The notes under the pieces: model-generated
What the model saw: the letters and a program-made list of their open reading frames with translations, nothing else
Databases searched by the model: none
Told to the model about the DNA's origin: nothing
Origin: CAIXZV01 sp037446495
Lineage (GTDB): Bacteria; Chloroflexota; Limnocylindria; Limnocylindrales; CSP1-4
DNA length: 64,000 bases
Direction of reading: 5' to 3'
Assembly: GCA_037446495.1 (NCBI GenBank)
Contig: JBBIIL010000004.1
Span: forward strand, 1 to 64,000
Made by a program: the position numbers and the translations under genes
In this document: piece after piece, positions 51,707 to 59,848 of the stretch
How the letters are laid out: the number at the start of each line of letters is the position of its first letter
Position numbering within the stretch: the first letter of the stretch is position 1

Positions 51707-54061
51707 ATGCGCACCTACGCCCCTGCCACCACGCTGGCGGTCCTCGAGCAGGTCCTCGGCGAGCCGTCACTGGCCCGCGGCGTCGTCCACCACGAGGTGC
51801 GCCCCGCCACGGATGCCCAGTTCGCCGAGTGGCCCGGATGGCTGGACCCGCGGCTCCGGGCCGGCCTGGCGAAGCGCGGCGTCGAGCGGCCATACCTCCA
51901 CCAGGCAGAGGCCATCGAGGCGGTCCACGACGGCAGGGACGTTGTGGTGGTCACGCCCACGGCGTCAGGCAAGTCGCTCTGCTACACGGTGCCCGTGCTC
52001 CAGTCGCTCGCTGATGACCCGTCGGCGCGGGCGCTGTTCCTGTTCCCCACCAAGGCCCTCGCGCAGGATCAGGTCGCAGAGATCAGCGAGCTGGTTCGAG
52101 ATGCGGAGCTGGACGTCTCGTCGGCGGCGTACGACGGGGACACGCCGGCGCCCATCCGGTCGGCCATCCGCAAGGCCGGGCAGGTCGTGGTCACCAACCC
52201 GGACATGCTCCACTCGGCCATCCTCCCCCACCACACCAAGTGGTTCCAGCTGTTCGAGCAGCTTCGCGTGATCGTCATCGACGAGCTGCACACCTATCGC
52301 GGCGTCTTCGGCTCGCACGTGGCCAACGTGCTGCGTCGGCTGCTCCGCCTCTGCGCTCACTACGGCAGCCACCCGGTGATCGTATGCTGCTCCGCCACGA
52401 TCGGGAACCCAGCCGAGCTGGCCGCGGCCATCACGGGCCGGCCGGCGCAGCTGGTGGATCGCAACGGTGCGCCGTCCGGGGAGAGGCACCTCGTCCTCGT
52501 GGACCCTCCGGTCATCGACGGAGCCAGCGGCGCTCGGGGCTCGGCGCTGACCCTCGCCGAGCGGTGGGCGCTCCCGTTCCTTCGCGCGGGCCGCCAGACC
52601 GTGGTGTTCGGCAAGAGCCGCGTCGCCGTCGAGATCATGCTCAGCAACCTGCGGGAGCGCCTGCGCCTGGACCTCGGGCCCCGAAGCCGGATCCGCGGCT
52701 ACCGGGGCGGTTACCTGCCCACGGAGCGGCGGGCGATCGAGCGCGGGCTGCGCGATGGCGAGGTGCTGGGCGTCGTGTCCACCAACGCCCTGGAGCTGGG
52801 GGTGGACATTGGACGGCTGGACGTGGCGATCCTCGCCGGCTACCCGGGGTCAATCGCCGGAACGTGGCAGCAGATGGGGCGCGCGGGCCGGCGCGGGGAC
52901 GTGAGCGTGGCCGTGCTCGTGGCCTCCCCCGCCCCGGTGGACCAGTACGTGATCCACCACCCGGAGTTCGTGCTCGGCGGTCGGCCCGAGGAGGCGCGCC
53001 TCGACCCGGACAACCTCCACGTGCTGCTCGCGCACATTCGCGCGGCCACGTTCGAGCTGCCGTTCGAGCCCGGCGAGTGGTTCGGCCCGGGACCGGCAGA
53101 CGAGCTGCTCGCCTTCCTCGGCGAGGGCGGCCAGGTCCGCCAGGCGGACGACGGGCGGTGGTACTGGAGCTCGGAGAACTTCCCCGCGTCCGAGGTGTCG
53201 CTCCGGTCCGCCGCGCCGGAGAATGTCGTGATCATCGACACATCTCCGGACCGGCCGCGCGTCCTGGGCGAGGTGGACCTGTTCAGCGCCCAGGTCCTCG
53301 TCCACGAGCACGCCGTCTACATGCACGACTCGGTCCAATACCACGTGGACCGGCTCGAGTGGGGCGAGCGCAAGGCGTACGTCCACAAGATCGACGCCGA
53401 CCACTACACGTACGCGAACCGCGCCGTGACGCTCAAGCCGCTCGACGTGTTCGCCGAGGCGCCCGCGGCTGGCGGCTCCCGGGTTCACGGCGAGGTGATG
53501 GTCGCGAGCCTCGTGACGCTCTACAAGAAGCTCAAGTTCGGCACCGACGAGAACGTGGGCTGGGGACCCGTCGACCTGCCGGAGATCGAACTGCAGACCA
53601 CCGCCTACTGGCTGACGGCGCAGGACGCCGCAGCGGGCTGGCGGCGGGACGAGCTCGACGTGGCGCTCATCGGCGCGGGACGAGCCATCCAAGCTGTCGC
53701 CGCGGTCCTGCTGATGGTTGACCCGCGTGACCTGGGGCTGGTGGCCCAGGTGCGCTCGCCCCACCACGAGGCGCCAACGATCTACCTCTACGAGGCGATG
53801 CCTGGCGGCGTGGGGCTCTCGGAGCGGCTGTGGACGCGCCACGAGGAGCTGGTGACCGGCGCCGCGGAGCTCATTCTCGCCTGTGGCTGCGACGCCGGCT
53901 GTCCCGCCTGCACGGGGCCTCGTCTCGAGCCGCAGGTAGACGGCAAGGCGCTGGCACTTCGGCTGCTGGCCTCGCTCGCGCCCCCGGTCACGGTCGGCCG
54001 CGACGCGTCGACCGGCGAGGAGATCCCCGACACCACGCGGCCGCGGGCGGCGGTCGCATGA
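51707..54061 (+). CDS. mrfA: DEAD/DEAH-box helicase MrfA-like (YprA)
   Basis: The 784-residue SF2 helicase has Walker A TPTASGKS (83-90), DELH box near residue 192, SAT motif (CCSATIGNP) and motif VI QMGRAGRRG. A long C-terminal region follows with a four-cysteine zinc module CGCDAGCPAC near 725. This layout is that of Bacillus MrfA (YprA), which with the exonuclease MrfB repairs mitomycin C damage. ATG at 51707 is supported by GGGAG 8 nt upstream; a TTG 6 codons earlier is rejected. The exonuclease gene begins 46 bp after its stop, so the pair is conserved here. Confidence 0.93.
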   Translation: MRTYAPATTLAVLEQVLGEPSLARGVVHHEVRPATDAQFAEWPGWLDPRLRAGLAKRGVERPYLHQAEAIEAVHDGRDVVVVTPTASGKSLCYTVPVLQSLADDPSARALFLFPTKALAQDQVAEISELVRDAELDVSSAAYDGDTPAPIRSAIRKAGQVVVTNPDMLHSAILPHHTKWFQLFEQLRVIVIDELHTYRGVFGSHVANVLRRLLRLCAHYGSHPVIVCCSATIGNPAELAAAITGRPAQLVDRNGAPSGERHLVLVDPPVIDGASGARGSALTLAERWALPFLRAGRQTVVFGKSRVAVEIMLSNLRERLRLDLGPRSRIRGYRGGYLPTERRAIERGLRDGEVLGVVSTNALELGVDIGRLDVAILAGYPGSIAGTWQQMGRAGRRGDVSVAVLVASPAPVDQYVIHHPEFVLGGRPEEARLDPDNLHVLLAHIRAATFELPFEPGEWFGPGPADELLAFLGEGGQVRQADDGRWYWSSENFPASEVSLRSAAPENVVIIDTSPDRPRVLGEVDLFSAQVLVHEHAVYMHDSVQYHVDRLEWGERKAYVHKIDADHYTYANRAVTLKPLDVFAEAPAAGGSRVHGEVMVASLVTLYKKLKFGTDENVGWGPVDLPEIELQTTAYWLTAQDAAAGWRRDELDVALIGAGRAIQAVAAVLLMVDPRDLGLVAQVRSPHHEAPTIYLYEAMPGGVGLSERLWTRHEELVTGAAELILACGCDAGCPACTGPRLEPQVDGKALALRLLASLAPPVTVGRDASTGEEIPDTTRPRAAVA

Positions 54062-54107
54062 CAACCCAGGATCTGCCCGCGGCTGCCCAACCCGCGCGGG
54101 CGGTCCC

Positions 54108-55586
54108 ATGACCGTCGAGCCGCTCGCGACCGTCACCCGCGAGCGGCGGCTGGCCAACCTGCGGGCGACGCTCGCGCGGCCGGGCGGCGCGGCGGCGGGA
54201 CCCGCGCAGCTGCCGGCCCGTGCGCCGTTCGCGGGACGGCGGTCGGCGGACCTCGCGCTTCGCCTTGCTCGTGCGCTCGGCGCGGAGGCGGCGGACACGC
54301 CCGATGGATGGCTGATTCGACGGGTTGTCGCCCCCATCGAGATGCCCCTGGATCGCAGGCGCCTGGCGGTTCTCCCCGGCCACCCGCCGGCCGACGCGCC
54401 CCTCGTCTGCCTCGACACGGAGACCACTGGCCTCGCCACCGCCGCGGGCACGCTGGCGTTCCTCGTGGGACTGGCGCGCTGGGACGGCACGTCGTTCCGC
54501 CAGACGCAGCTCCTGTTGCCGGACCACGCCGACGAGCCGGCCCTGCTCGCCGAGATCGAGCGCTGGGTCACGCCTGACGCCTGGCTCGTCTCGTACAACG
54601 GTCGCGGCTTCGACTGGCCGCTCATCGAGGCGCGGTTCCGGCTCGCGGGCCGTGCCGCACCGGACCACGCGGGGCACCTCGACCTGCTGCCGTTCGTGCG
54701 CCGGGTGTTCCGCCACCGCATGGAGGACGCGCGCCTCCGCACGGTTGAGGAGCAGCTGCTCGGGGTGACCCGCACGGGGGACGTCGAGGGCTGGGAGATC
54801 CCCTCGATCTACCTCGACGTGCTCCGGGGCGGGCCCGTGGAGCCCCTGGCCGGCGTCGTCATCCACAACGAGAAGGACGTGCGGTCGCTCGGTCTGCTCC
54901 TGGCCCACGTGGAGCGGCACTATGCCGAGCGCGAGAGGCGACTGGGAGCACCGCGCGGCGACCTGGCCGGCCTCGCCCGCGCCTACGCCCGGGACCGTCG
55001 CCACGAGGAGGCGCTCGCCTGCCTGGACGACGCGCTGGCCGGACCGGGCGAGGCCCGCGATCCGTTCGGGCGGTCGGCCGTCAACCCCGCGGGGCCGGAC
55101 GCGGAGGATGCACCGCCTGGGACGGGATGGTGGGAGCCTAGGACCCGGCCCCACTTCGGGGGCAGATCGCCGCGGGGCGGTTGGCGCGGCGCATTGGCGG
55201 GGGGCCGCGGGGGGCCGCTGGGGCCAGACCCCGGCGCCTCCACCTCGTGGGACGCCGGCACACCCTGGACCGACGAGCGGATCGCCGCCGAGCGCGCGCG
55301 AGCGCTGCGCCGGCTCGGACGGTGGCCCGAGGCCGCGGAGGCTTGGCAGTCGGCGGCGGGCGCCGGGGGGGCGCTGGGCGCGATCGCCTGGATCGAGGTC
55401 GCAAAGCTGCGCGAGCACAGGCTCACAGACCCGCGAGGTGCGCTGGCAGCCACCCGCGCTGCATGGCGCATCCTCGAGCGGTCGCGCGCGCTCGGGCGGC
55501 CCTACCCGCGAATCGAGGCAGACCTCGTCCGGCGAGCAGCGCGCCTCAGCGCACGGATCGGGAGGGTCGCTGCGGCCGCCGGGTGA
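54108..55586 (+). CDS. mrfB: MrfB-like (YprB) DEDD exonuclease with C-terminal helical repeats
   Basis: The 492-residue protein has an RNase H-like DEDD exonuclease domain with motif I CLDTETTGLAT near 102-110, motif II SYNGRGFDWPLIEARF, and motif III HNEKDVRSLGLLL. A TPR-like or helical region follows (DLAGLARAYARDRRHEEALACLDD, then a second copy RRLGRWPEAAEAW). In between is a Gly/Pro-rich ~80-residue insertion of low complexity. It is the expected partner of MrfA in interstrand crosslink repair. Upstream spacing of 46 bp indicates one transcript. Substrate preference is not known. Confidence 0.9.
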   Translation: MTVEPLATVTRERRLANLRATLARPGGAAAGPAQLPARAPFAGRRSADLALRLARALGAEAADTPDGWLIRRVVAPIEMPLDRRRLAVLPGHPPADAPLVCLDTETTGLATAAGTLAFLVGLARWDGTSFRQTQLLLPDHADEPALLAEIERWVTPDAWLVSYNGRGFDWPLIEARFRLAGRAAPDHAGHLDLLPFVRRVFRHRMEDARLRTVEEQLLGVTRTGDVEGWEIPSIYLDVLRGGPVEPLAGVVIHNEKDVRSLGLLLAHVERHYAERERRLGAPRGDLAGLARAYARDRRHEEALACLDDALAGPGEARDPFGRSAVNPAGPDAEDAPPGTGWWEPRTRPHFGGRSPRGGWRGALAGGRGGPLGPDPGASTSWDAGTPWTDERIAAERARALRRLGRWPEAAEAWQSAAGAGGALGAIAWIEVAKLREHRLTDPRGALAATRAAWRILERSRALGRPYPRIEADLVRRAARLSARIGRVAAAAG

Positions 55587-55648
55587 TGGTCGATCCCGCC
55601 AACCGGACGGCGTGAAAGTCACCACGACAGGCAGCATCGTGCGACGCC

Positions 55649-55683
55649 GTGCACGCAGTTGCGGGACGTCCGTGTGCGTGCAC
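55649..55683. terminator. Inverted repeat between convergent mrfB and PfkB genes
   Basis: GTGCACGCA (55649-55657) pairs perfectly with TGCGTGCAC (55675-55683) around 17 nt. Its position between two convergent stops suits a two-way terminator; no T-tracts are present. Confidence 0.55.
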
Positions 55684-55722
55684 AGGCTCGGACAGGACGG
55701 CCTGCGGGGCGCGCGAGAACCG

Positions 55723-56637
55723 TCAGTCGGGGTTGTCGCCGCCGGACATCCGGGCGATGGCGTCCTCGAGGTGGGGAACGCCGAACAGGCCCGGGCCCTC
55801 CAGGATCAGCGACCCGCAGGACGCGCCGAGGCGGAGGTCGCCGTCGTCGCCCGGCCAGGCGCCAACAAGCGCCGGGTTCACCTGTGCCGCGAACACGCCG
55901 GACAAGAAGGAGTCGCCGGCGCCCACGGGGTCCACATACTGGCGGATGGGGATGGAGCGCCAGTGGCGGGACGAGACGATGGCGCCGTCCTCCCCGACCC
56001 GATGGGCATTGCCGCCATGGATACCATCGGTGACGAGCATCTCCGCGCCGGGAAGGAGCAGCCTGGCAAGATCGGCGGCGGTTGTCGCCTCGTCGATGTC
56101 ATCCACGCCCACGCCAATCAGGTCAGCGCGCCGGACGACTGGCGAGCTGAAGGGCTGCCGATGGTGGACCTGGGCGCCGGGCACCAGGACGCGGAGGAGG
56201 CCCTGCCAGCCGAGCGCGACGCGGGCGTCCGCGGGTGGGATCCCGGCCCAGGCGTCGGGGATCTCGGCGGCCACCGGGGCGATCATCCACGCGCGGGCGG
56301 GCCGCCAGGCGTCGGGCAGTGCGGCGGGGTCCACCGCATCGGACACCTGGGGCGTCTGCTGGATGCGGCCCGTCGGCGTCTCGATGTTGATGAAGATCGG
56401 CCCCTTCGAGTCTGGCTGGATGTGGATCTCCACCCCCGCATCGCGGATCATCTCGATCTCGGACGACCCGGCCGCCAGCTCGTCGGCCACCACGATCGCA
56501 CCGACCCGCAGGCCCAGCCGCGCCAGCGCGAGCGCCGAGTAGGAGGCGCCGCCGCCCAGCCGCCAGCCGCGCGAGTCGTCATCGACCAGATCGCGGCAGG
56601 CCGACCCCACCACCACGACGTCTGGCGTCCTGCTCAT
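55723..56637 (-). CDS. PfkB-family carbohydrate kinase
   Basis: The 304-residue kinase begins VVVVGSACRDLVDDD with GGGASYSALALARLG (PfkB signature 1). It carries LVTDGIHGGNAH and the anion-hole/catalytic motif VDPVGAGDSFLSG with catalytic Asp near residue 241 (signature 2). It phosphorylates a sugar or nucleoside; ribokinase-, fructokinase- and adenosine-kinase-like enzymes share this fold, so the substrate is not assigned. ATG at 56637 has GGGAGGA 4 nt upstream. It is flanked by convergent mrfB and a divergent small gene, so it is probably monocistronic. Confidence 0.9.
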   Translation of the reverse strand: MSRTPDVVVVGSACRDLVDDDSRGWRLGGGASYSALALARLGLRVGAIVVADELAAGSSEIEMIRDAGVEIHIQPDSKGPIFINIETPTGRIQQTPQVSDAVDPAALPDAWRPARAWMIAPVAAEIPDAWAGIPPADARVALGWQGLLRVLVPGAQVHHRQPFSSPVVRRADLIGVGVDDIDEATTAADLARLLLPGAEMLVTDGIHGGNAHRVGEDGAIVSSRHWRSIPIRQYVDPVGAGDSFLSGVFAAQVNPALVGAWPGDDGDLRLGASCGSLILEGPGLFGVPHLEDAIARMSGGDNPD

Positions 56638-56668
56638 CCGTCCTCCCGAGGCGACCCAGCGCCCCGCC

Positions 56669-56674
56669 TATACT
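56669..56674 (+). promoter_or_regulatory. Candidate -10 of the small acidic protein gene
   Basis: TATACT on the plus strand, 58 nt before the ATG at 56733 and 13 nt before the alternative ATG at 56688. Confidence 0.5.
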
Positions 56675-56732
56675 GACCGCCCTGCACATGCGCCATGACG
56701 GCCTTGAGGCCGTCTTCGACCGAGGTTTCATC

Positions 56733-57077
56733 ATGCACTTCTACGAGCTCCACGAAGGCGAGGACGACGTCTTCTCCGATCTCCTTCTCGCACGCGAGGA
56801 GGAGATGGACCCGGAGGAGTTCTTCGAGCTCGTCCAGAGCATCCGCCGTCGCGTCATCGACACGTTCGAGCAGAGCACCCTGGTCGAGGCGATCGCGGAC
56901 GAGCTGGAGGAGAACTACGACTTCCTCGTGATCACCGATGAACGCCTGACGGCCGCGGTGAACGTGTCCAAGGAGGACGAGGAGAACTTCCTCGCCGACC
57001 TCGACGCACCCGAGGAGGGTACCGACTACACGTCAATCTTGGCGGACCTCCAGGCTGGCGACCCCCGCCTGAACTAG
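56733..57077 (+). CDS. Small acidic protein, unknown function
   Basis: The 114-residue product begins MHFYELHEGEDDVFSDLLLA and is rich in Asp and Glu (DPEEFFELV, EDEENFLADLDAPEEG). A central helix ELVQSIRRRVIDTFEQSTLVEAIADELEE precedes NYDFLVITDERLTAAV. It looks like an all-helical or alpha/beta acidic protein that could bind a basic partner. I do not know the family. ATG at 56733 has GAGG 8 nt upstream; ATG at 56688 (15 more codons, near a -10 at 56669) is possible and would be nearly leaderless. Monocistronic, divergent from PfkB. Confidence 0.65.
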   Translation: MHFYELHEGEDDVFSDLLLAREEEMDPEEFFELVQSIRRRVIDTFEQSTLVEAIADELEENYDFLVITDERLTAAVNVSKEDEENFLADLDAPEEGTDYTSILADLQAGDPRLN

Positions 57078-57143
57078 GCGGTCCCGCGCTGCGGGGCACT
57101 CGACGGACGGCCGAGTTGCACCCGTCCTGCGGTGCATGGGAGC

Positions 57144-57611
57144 TCAGCCCTCGGCCAGCGTCCGCTGCATCAGCAGCAGGTCGTCCCGGGCCGCCCATCC
57201 CGTGGCGCGCCAGAACGCCTGGCCGGGGGTGTTGGTGGCGTACACGAAGATGTTCGCCTTGCCGATGCCGAGATCCCGCAGCGCAGCGAGGCACCGCTCG
57301 ACCAGCTCGCGCCCCAGCCCTCGGCCGCGCTCGGCCGGCACGACCGCCAGGTGGTACAGGCTGGCTCGACGGCCATCGTGGCCGCACATGACCGCCCCGA
57401 CCACGGCCTCGCCCCGGACCGCGACCAGGCTGAGTCCCCTGTTCCGCTCGAGGAACGCCGCGACGTCCTGCCGCTCATCGCCCACCGCCAGCCCGATGCC
57501 CTCCGTGGCGAGCCAGAGGGCCATCACCGCATCGTAGTCGCCGACAGTCATCGTGCGAATCCGGACCTCGTCGCCAGTCATCGCGCGATTCCGGACCTCG
57601 TCGTCGGCCAC
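57144..57611 (-). CDS. GNAT-family N-acetyltransferase
   Basis: The 155-residue protein has the GNAT core: VRIRTMTVGDYDAVMALW, LSLVAVRGEAVVGAVMCGHDGRR, YHLAVVPAERGRGLGREL (acetyl-CoA loop, motif A) and IFVYATNTPGQAFWRATGW (motif B). The substrate is unknown; RimI-like enzymes are the nearest layout. GTG at 57611 has GAGG 9 nt upstream and follows the ychF stop by 12 bp. The first 20 residues contain a duplicated 10-residue block (DDEVRNRAMT/GDEVRIRTMT) from a 30-bp tandem repeat, so an original start may be the ATG at 57551 or 57581. Confidence 0.86.
   Translation of the reverse strand: MADDEVRNRAMTGDEVRIRTMTVGDYDAVMALWLATEGIGLAVGDERQDVAAFLERNRGLSLVAVRGEAVVGAVMCGHDGRRASLYHLAVVPAERGRGLGRELVERCLAALRDLGIGKANIFVYATNTPGQAFWRATGWAARDDLLLMQRTLAEG
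57545..57604 (-). repeat. 30-bp tandem duplication at the 5' end of the GNAT gene
   Basis: Units 57545-57574 and 57575-57604 match at 27 of 30 positions, keep frame and each carry an ATG and a GAGG-like stretch, so the start codon region itself is duplicated. Confidence 0.85.
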
Positions 57612-57623
57612 GCCCTGCGACCT

Positions 57624-58727
57624 CTACTTGCTGAACAGGATCTCGATGACGTCGCCGTCACGGACGCGATACGTCTTGCCCTCCGAGCGCACCTTGCCGT
57701 GCCGCTTGGCCTCGGCCATCGATCCGATGGCGAGCAGGTCCTCGTAGCCGATCGTCTCGGCGCGGATGAACCCGCGGGCGAGGTCCGTGTGGATGGCGCC
57801 AGCCGCGTCCACGGCGTTGGACCCGTCGGGGATCGGCCATGCGCGCACCTCGTCTGGGCCGGCCGTGAGGAAGGAGATCAGCCCGACCAGCCGATACGAC
57901 AGCGCGATCACACGGTCGAGGCTGGACTCGTGGAGGCCAAGCTCCTCCATGAACACGGCAGCCTCATCTGGCTCGAGCTCGCCGAGCTCCATCTCGATCC
58001 GGGCAGAGAGCGCATCGACCAGGGCGTGCTGGTGTCGGTAGCCGCCCGCGATGGACTCGATCAGCGCCGGCGCCTTGGCGAGGTCGGCCTCGCCCACGTT
58101 GAGCAGCATGAGCACCGGCTTCTGGGTCAGGAACCGGTAGCCGCGGAGCGCCTTCTCCTCGTCCTCGTCGAGGGACTCGTCACGGATGGCGCGACCGGCC
58201 TCCAGGGCGGGCTTCAGGCGCGCCAGGAGGACCTCCTCGCGCTCGTTCGCCTCGCGCTCGGCGGGCGTCCCGTGGCGCCCGGAGGCCCTGAGGCGCTCGA
58301 GGCGGCGGTCCACCATCGCAAGGTCGGCCAGGATGAACTCGAGATCCAGCTGCTCGAGGTCCCGCACCGGGTCCACCGAGCCAGCAGGGTGCGGGCGCGC
58401 GGCGTCGTCCCACGCGCGCACGACGTGGAGCAGCGCGTCGCTGTCGCGGAGCCGGGCGAGGTGCTCGGCCGGGAGCTCGTCGGTGCCGACGTGGAACTCC
58501 GTCGCGGCCGGCGGCGCGGGCAGGTCCACATACGTGACGTCGGCATGCACGATCTTCTTGGGCTTGAACACCGCCGCCAGCCGATCGAGGCGCGGGTCGG
58601 GCACCTTGACGACGCCGACGTTGAGCTGGAGCCCGCCATAGCCGCCCGTCTCGGCGTGGCCCCGGGTGAGCGTGTTGAACACGGTGGTCTTGCCGCACCC
58701 GGCAAGCCCGACGATGGCGATCTGCAT
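57624..58727 (-). CDS. ychF: Redox-regulated ATPase YchF (Obg family)
   Basis: The 367-residue protein has G1 GLAGCGKTT at residues 7-15, a coiled-coil insertion and a C-terminal TGS domain (about 285-365, ending VRDGDVIEILFSK). The G4 region has LLNVGEADL (NxxE type) in place of NKxD, which is the feature that makes YchF/OLA1 bind ATP instead of GTP. It associates with ribosomes and stress responses. TAGCAT lies 6 nt before the ATG. The GNAT gene follows 12 bp downstream. Confidence 0.94.
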   Translation of the reverse strand: MQIAIVGLAGCGKTTVFNTLTRGHAETGGYGGLQLNVGVVKVPDPRLDRLAAVFKPKKIVHADVTYVDLPAPPAATEFHVGTDELPAEHLARLRDSDALLHVVRAWDDAARPHPAGSVDPVRDLEQLDLEFILADLAMVDRRLERLRASGRHGTPAEREANEREEVLLARLKPALEAGRAIRDESLDEDEEKALRGYRFLTQKPVLMLLNVGEADLAKAPALIESIAGGYRHQHALVDALSARIEMELGELEPDEAAVFMEELGLHESSLDRVIALSYRLVGLISFLTAGPDEVRAWPIPDGSNAVDAAGAIHTDLARGFIRAETIGYEDLLAIGSMAEAKRHGKVRSEGKTYRVRDGDVIEILFSK

Positions 58728-58733
58728 GCCCTG

Positions 58734-58739
58734 ATGCTA
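58734..58739 (-). promoter_or_regulatory. Candidate -10 of ychF (leaderless type)
   Basis: TAGCAT ends 6 nt before the ychF ATG. Confidence 0.45.
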
Positions 58740-58783
58740 CCCGGCGCGGGGACGGCGGCCGGCCCCGTCCAGCCAGGCGCCCG

Positions 58784-59848
58784 TCAGTACCCGGCCGAGG
58801 GGTCCACCACGTTGACCAGGCTCCGGCCCTGGGCATAGCGGCGCAGGTTCTCGGCGAACAAGTCCACCGAGCGGTCGAGCACGCGCGTCGACGACCATGA
58901 CGTGTGCGGCGTGATGATCAAGTTGGGCACGTCGTACAGCGGCGAGGCGGGCGGCAGCGGCTCCTCGAGGAACGTGTCGAGCACCGCCCCCCCGAGCCGG
59001 CCGTCGCGCAGGGCGCGGGCCAGCGCGCGCTCGTCGACCAGTTCTCCCCGGGCCACGTTGATCACCCAGGCGCCCGGCTTCATCCGAGCCAGCGCCGCAT
59101 CGGAAATCAGTCCCCGTGTCCCCTCGGTCAGGGGCGCCGCCAGGACGATGAAGTCGCACTCGGCCAGCATCTCGGGCAGGTGCTCGGGCGGCAGGACGCG
59201 GTCGAGCATCAGCGTGCCGAGGAACGGCTCGTCGCCGGCGCCGTCGGACGCGTCCGCGCCCGCCTCGGGTCGCCGGCGCGTGGCCATCACGCGGCAGCCG
59301 AATGCCGTTGCCAGGGCGCCCACCGCCCGGCCGATGGACCCGAGGCCTACGATCCCCACCGTGATGTCGCGCAGCTCGCGCGCCTCGAGCGGCTGCCACG
59401 TTCGCTCGGCCTGGAGCTCGAGCAGCTGGGGCAGGCGGCGCGCGGCCGAGAGGATCATCAGCATCACGTACTCGGCGATCGGCCGGCTGAAGACCCCGCG
59501 GGCGTTGGTGATCACCAGGCCCCGGGCGCGCGACGCCGGCGTGAGCACCCGCTCCACCCCGGCCGTGGCCGAGTGCACCCACCGGAGGAGCGGCGCGCGG
59601 GCGAGGATCCGGTCGAAGGTCTCAGCCGGGAGACGCCCGCGGAGCATCACCTCCACGTCGTCCAGCGGGCCGTCGGGATGCCCGTCGAAGCCGATGGTCA
59701 CCAGGCGCGAGCCGGGTGCCGCCTCGCGGATCGCCTCGATGTCGCGGGTCCGGTAGCGCGCCGCCAGGATGGGCGTGAGCGCGATCGCGGAGGGTGCGCC
59801 GTCTGGCCGGGACCCGGGGCCCGGCGCATGCGAGGCTGCGTCCGTCAC
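58784..59848 (-). CDS. D-2-hydroxyacid dehydrogenase
   Basis: The 354-residue NAD-dependent enzyme has the Rossmann loop GIVGLGSIGRAVG near 163-175, catalytic Arg in VARGELVD near 262, Glu in LEEPLPP near 285 and His in TPHTSWSS near 308, the D-2-hydroxyacid dehydrogenase triad. The reaction oxidises or reduces a 2-hydroxyacid/2-oxoacid pair; glycerate, phosphoglycerate and hydroxypyruvate are the usual substrates. GTG at 59848 overlaps the DUF2342 stop (GTGA at 59848-59845). A Pro/Gly-rich ~20-residue start is retained as the coupled reading. It ends the cpaE2-murI-DUF2342 unit. Confidence 0.9.
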   Translation of the reverse strand: MTDAASHAPGPGSRPDGAPSAIALTPILAARYRTRDIEAIREAAPGSRLVTIGFDGHPDGPLDDVEVMLRGRLPAETFDRILARAPLLRWVHSATAGVERVLTPASRARGLVITNARGVFSRPIAEYVMLMILSAARRLPQLLELQAERTWQPLEARELRDITVGIVGLGSIGRAVGALATAFGCRVMATRRRPEAGADASDGAGDEPFLGTLMLDRVLPPEHLPEMLAECDFIVLAAPLTEGTRGLISDAALARMKPGAWVINVARGELVDERALARALRDGRLGGAVLDTFLEEPLPPASPLYDVPNLIITPHTSWSSTRVLDRSVDLFAENLRRYAQGRSLVNVVDPSAGY

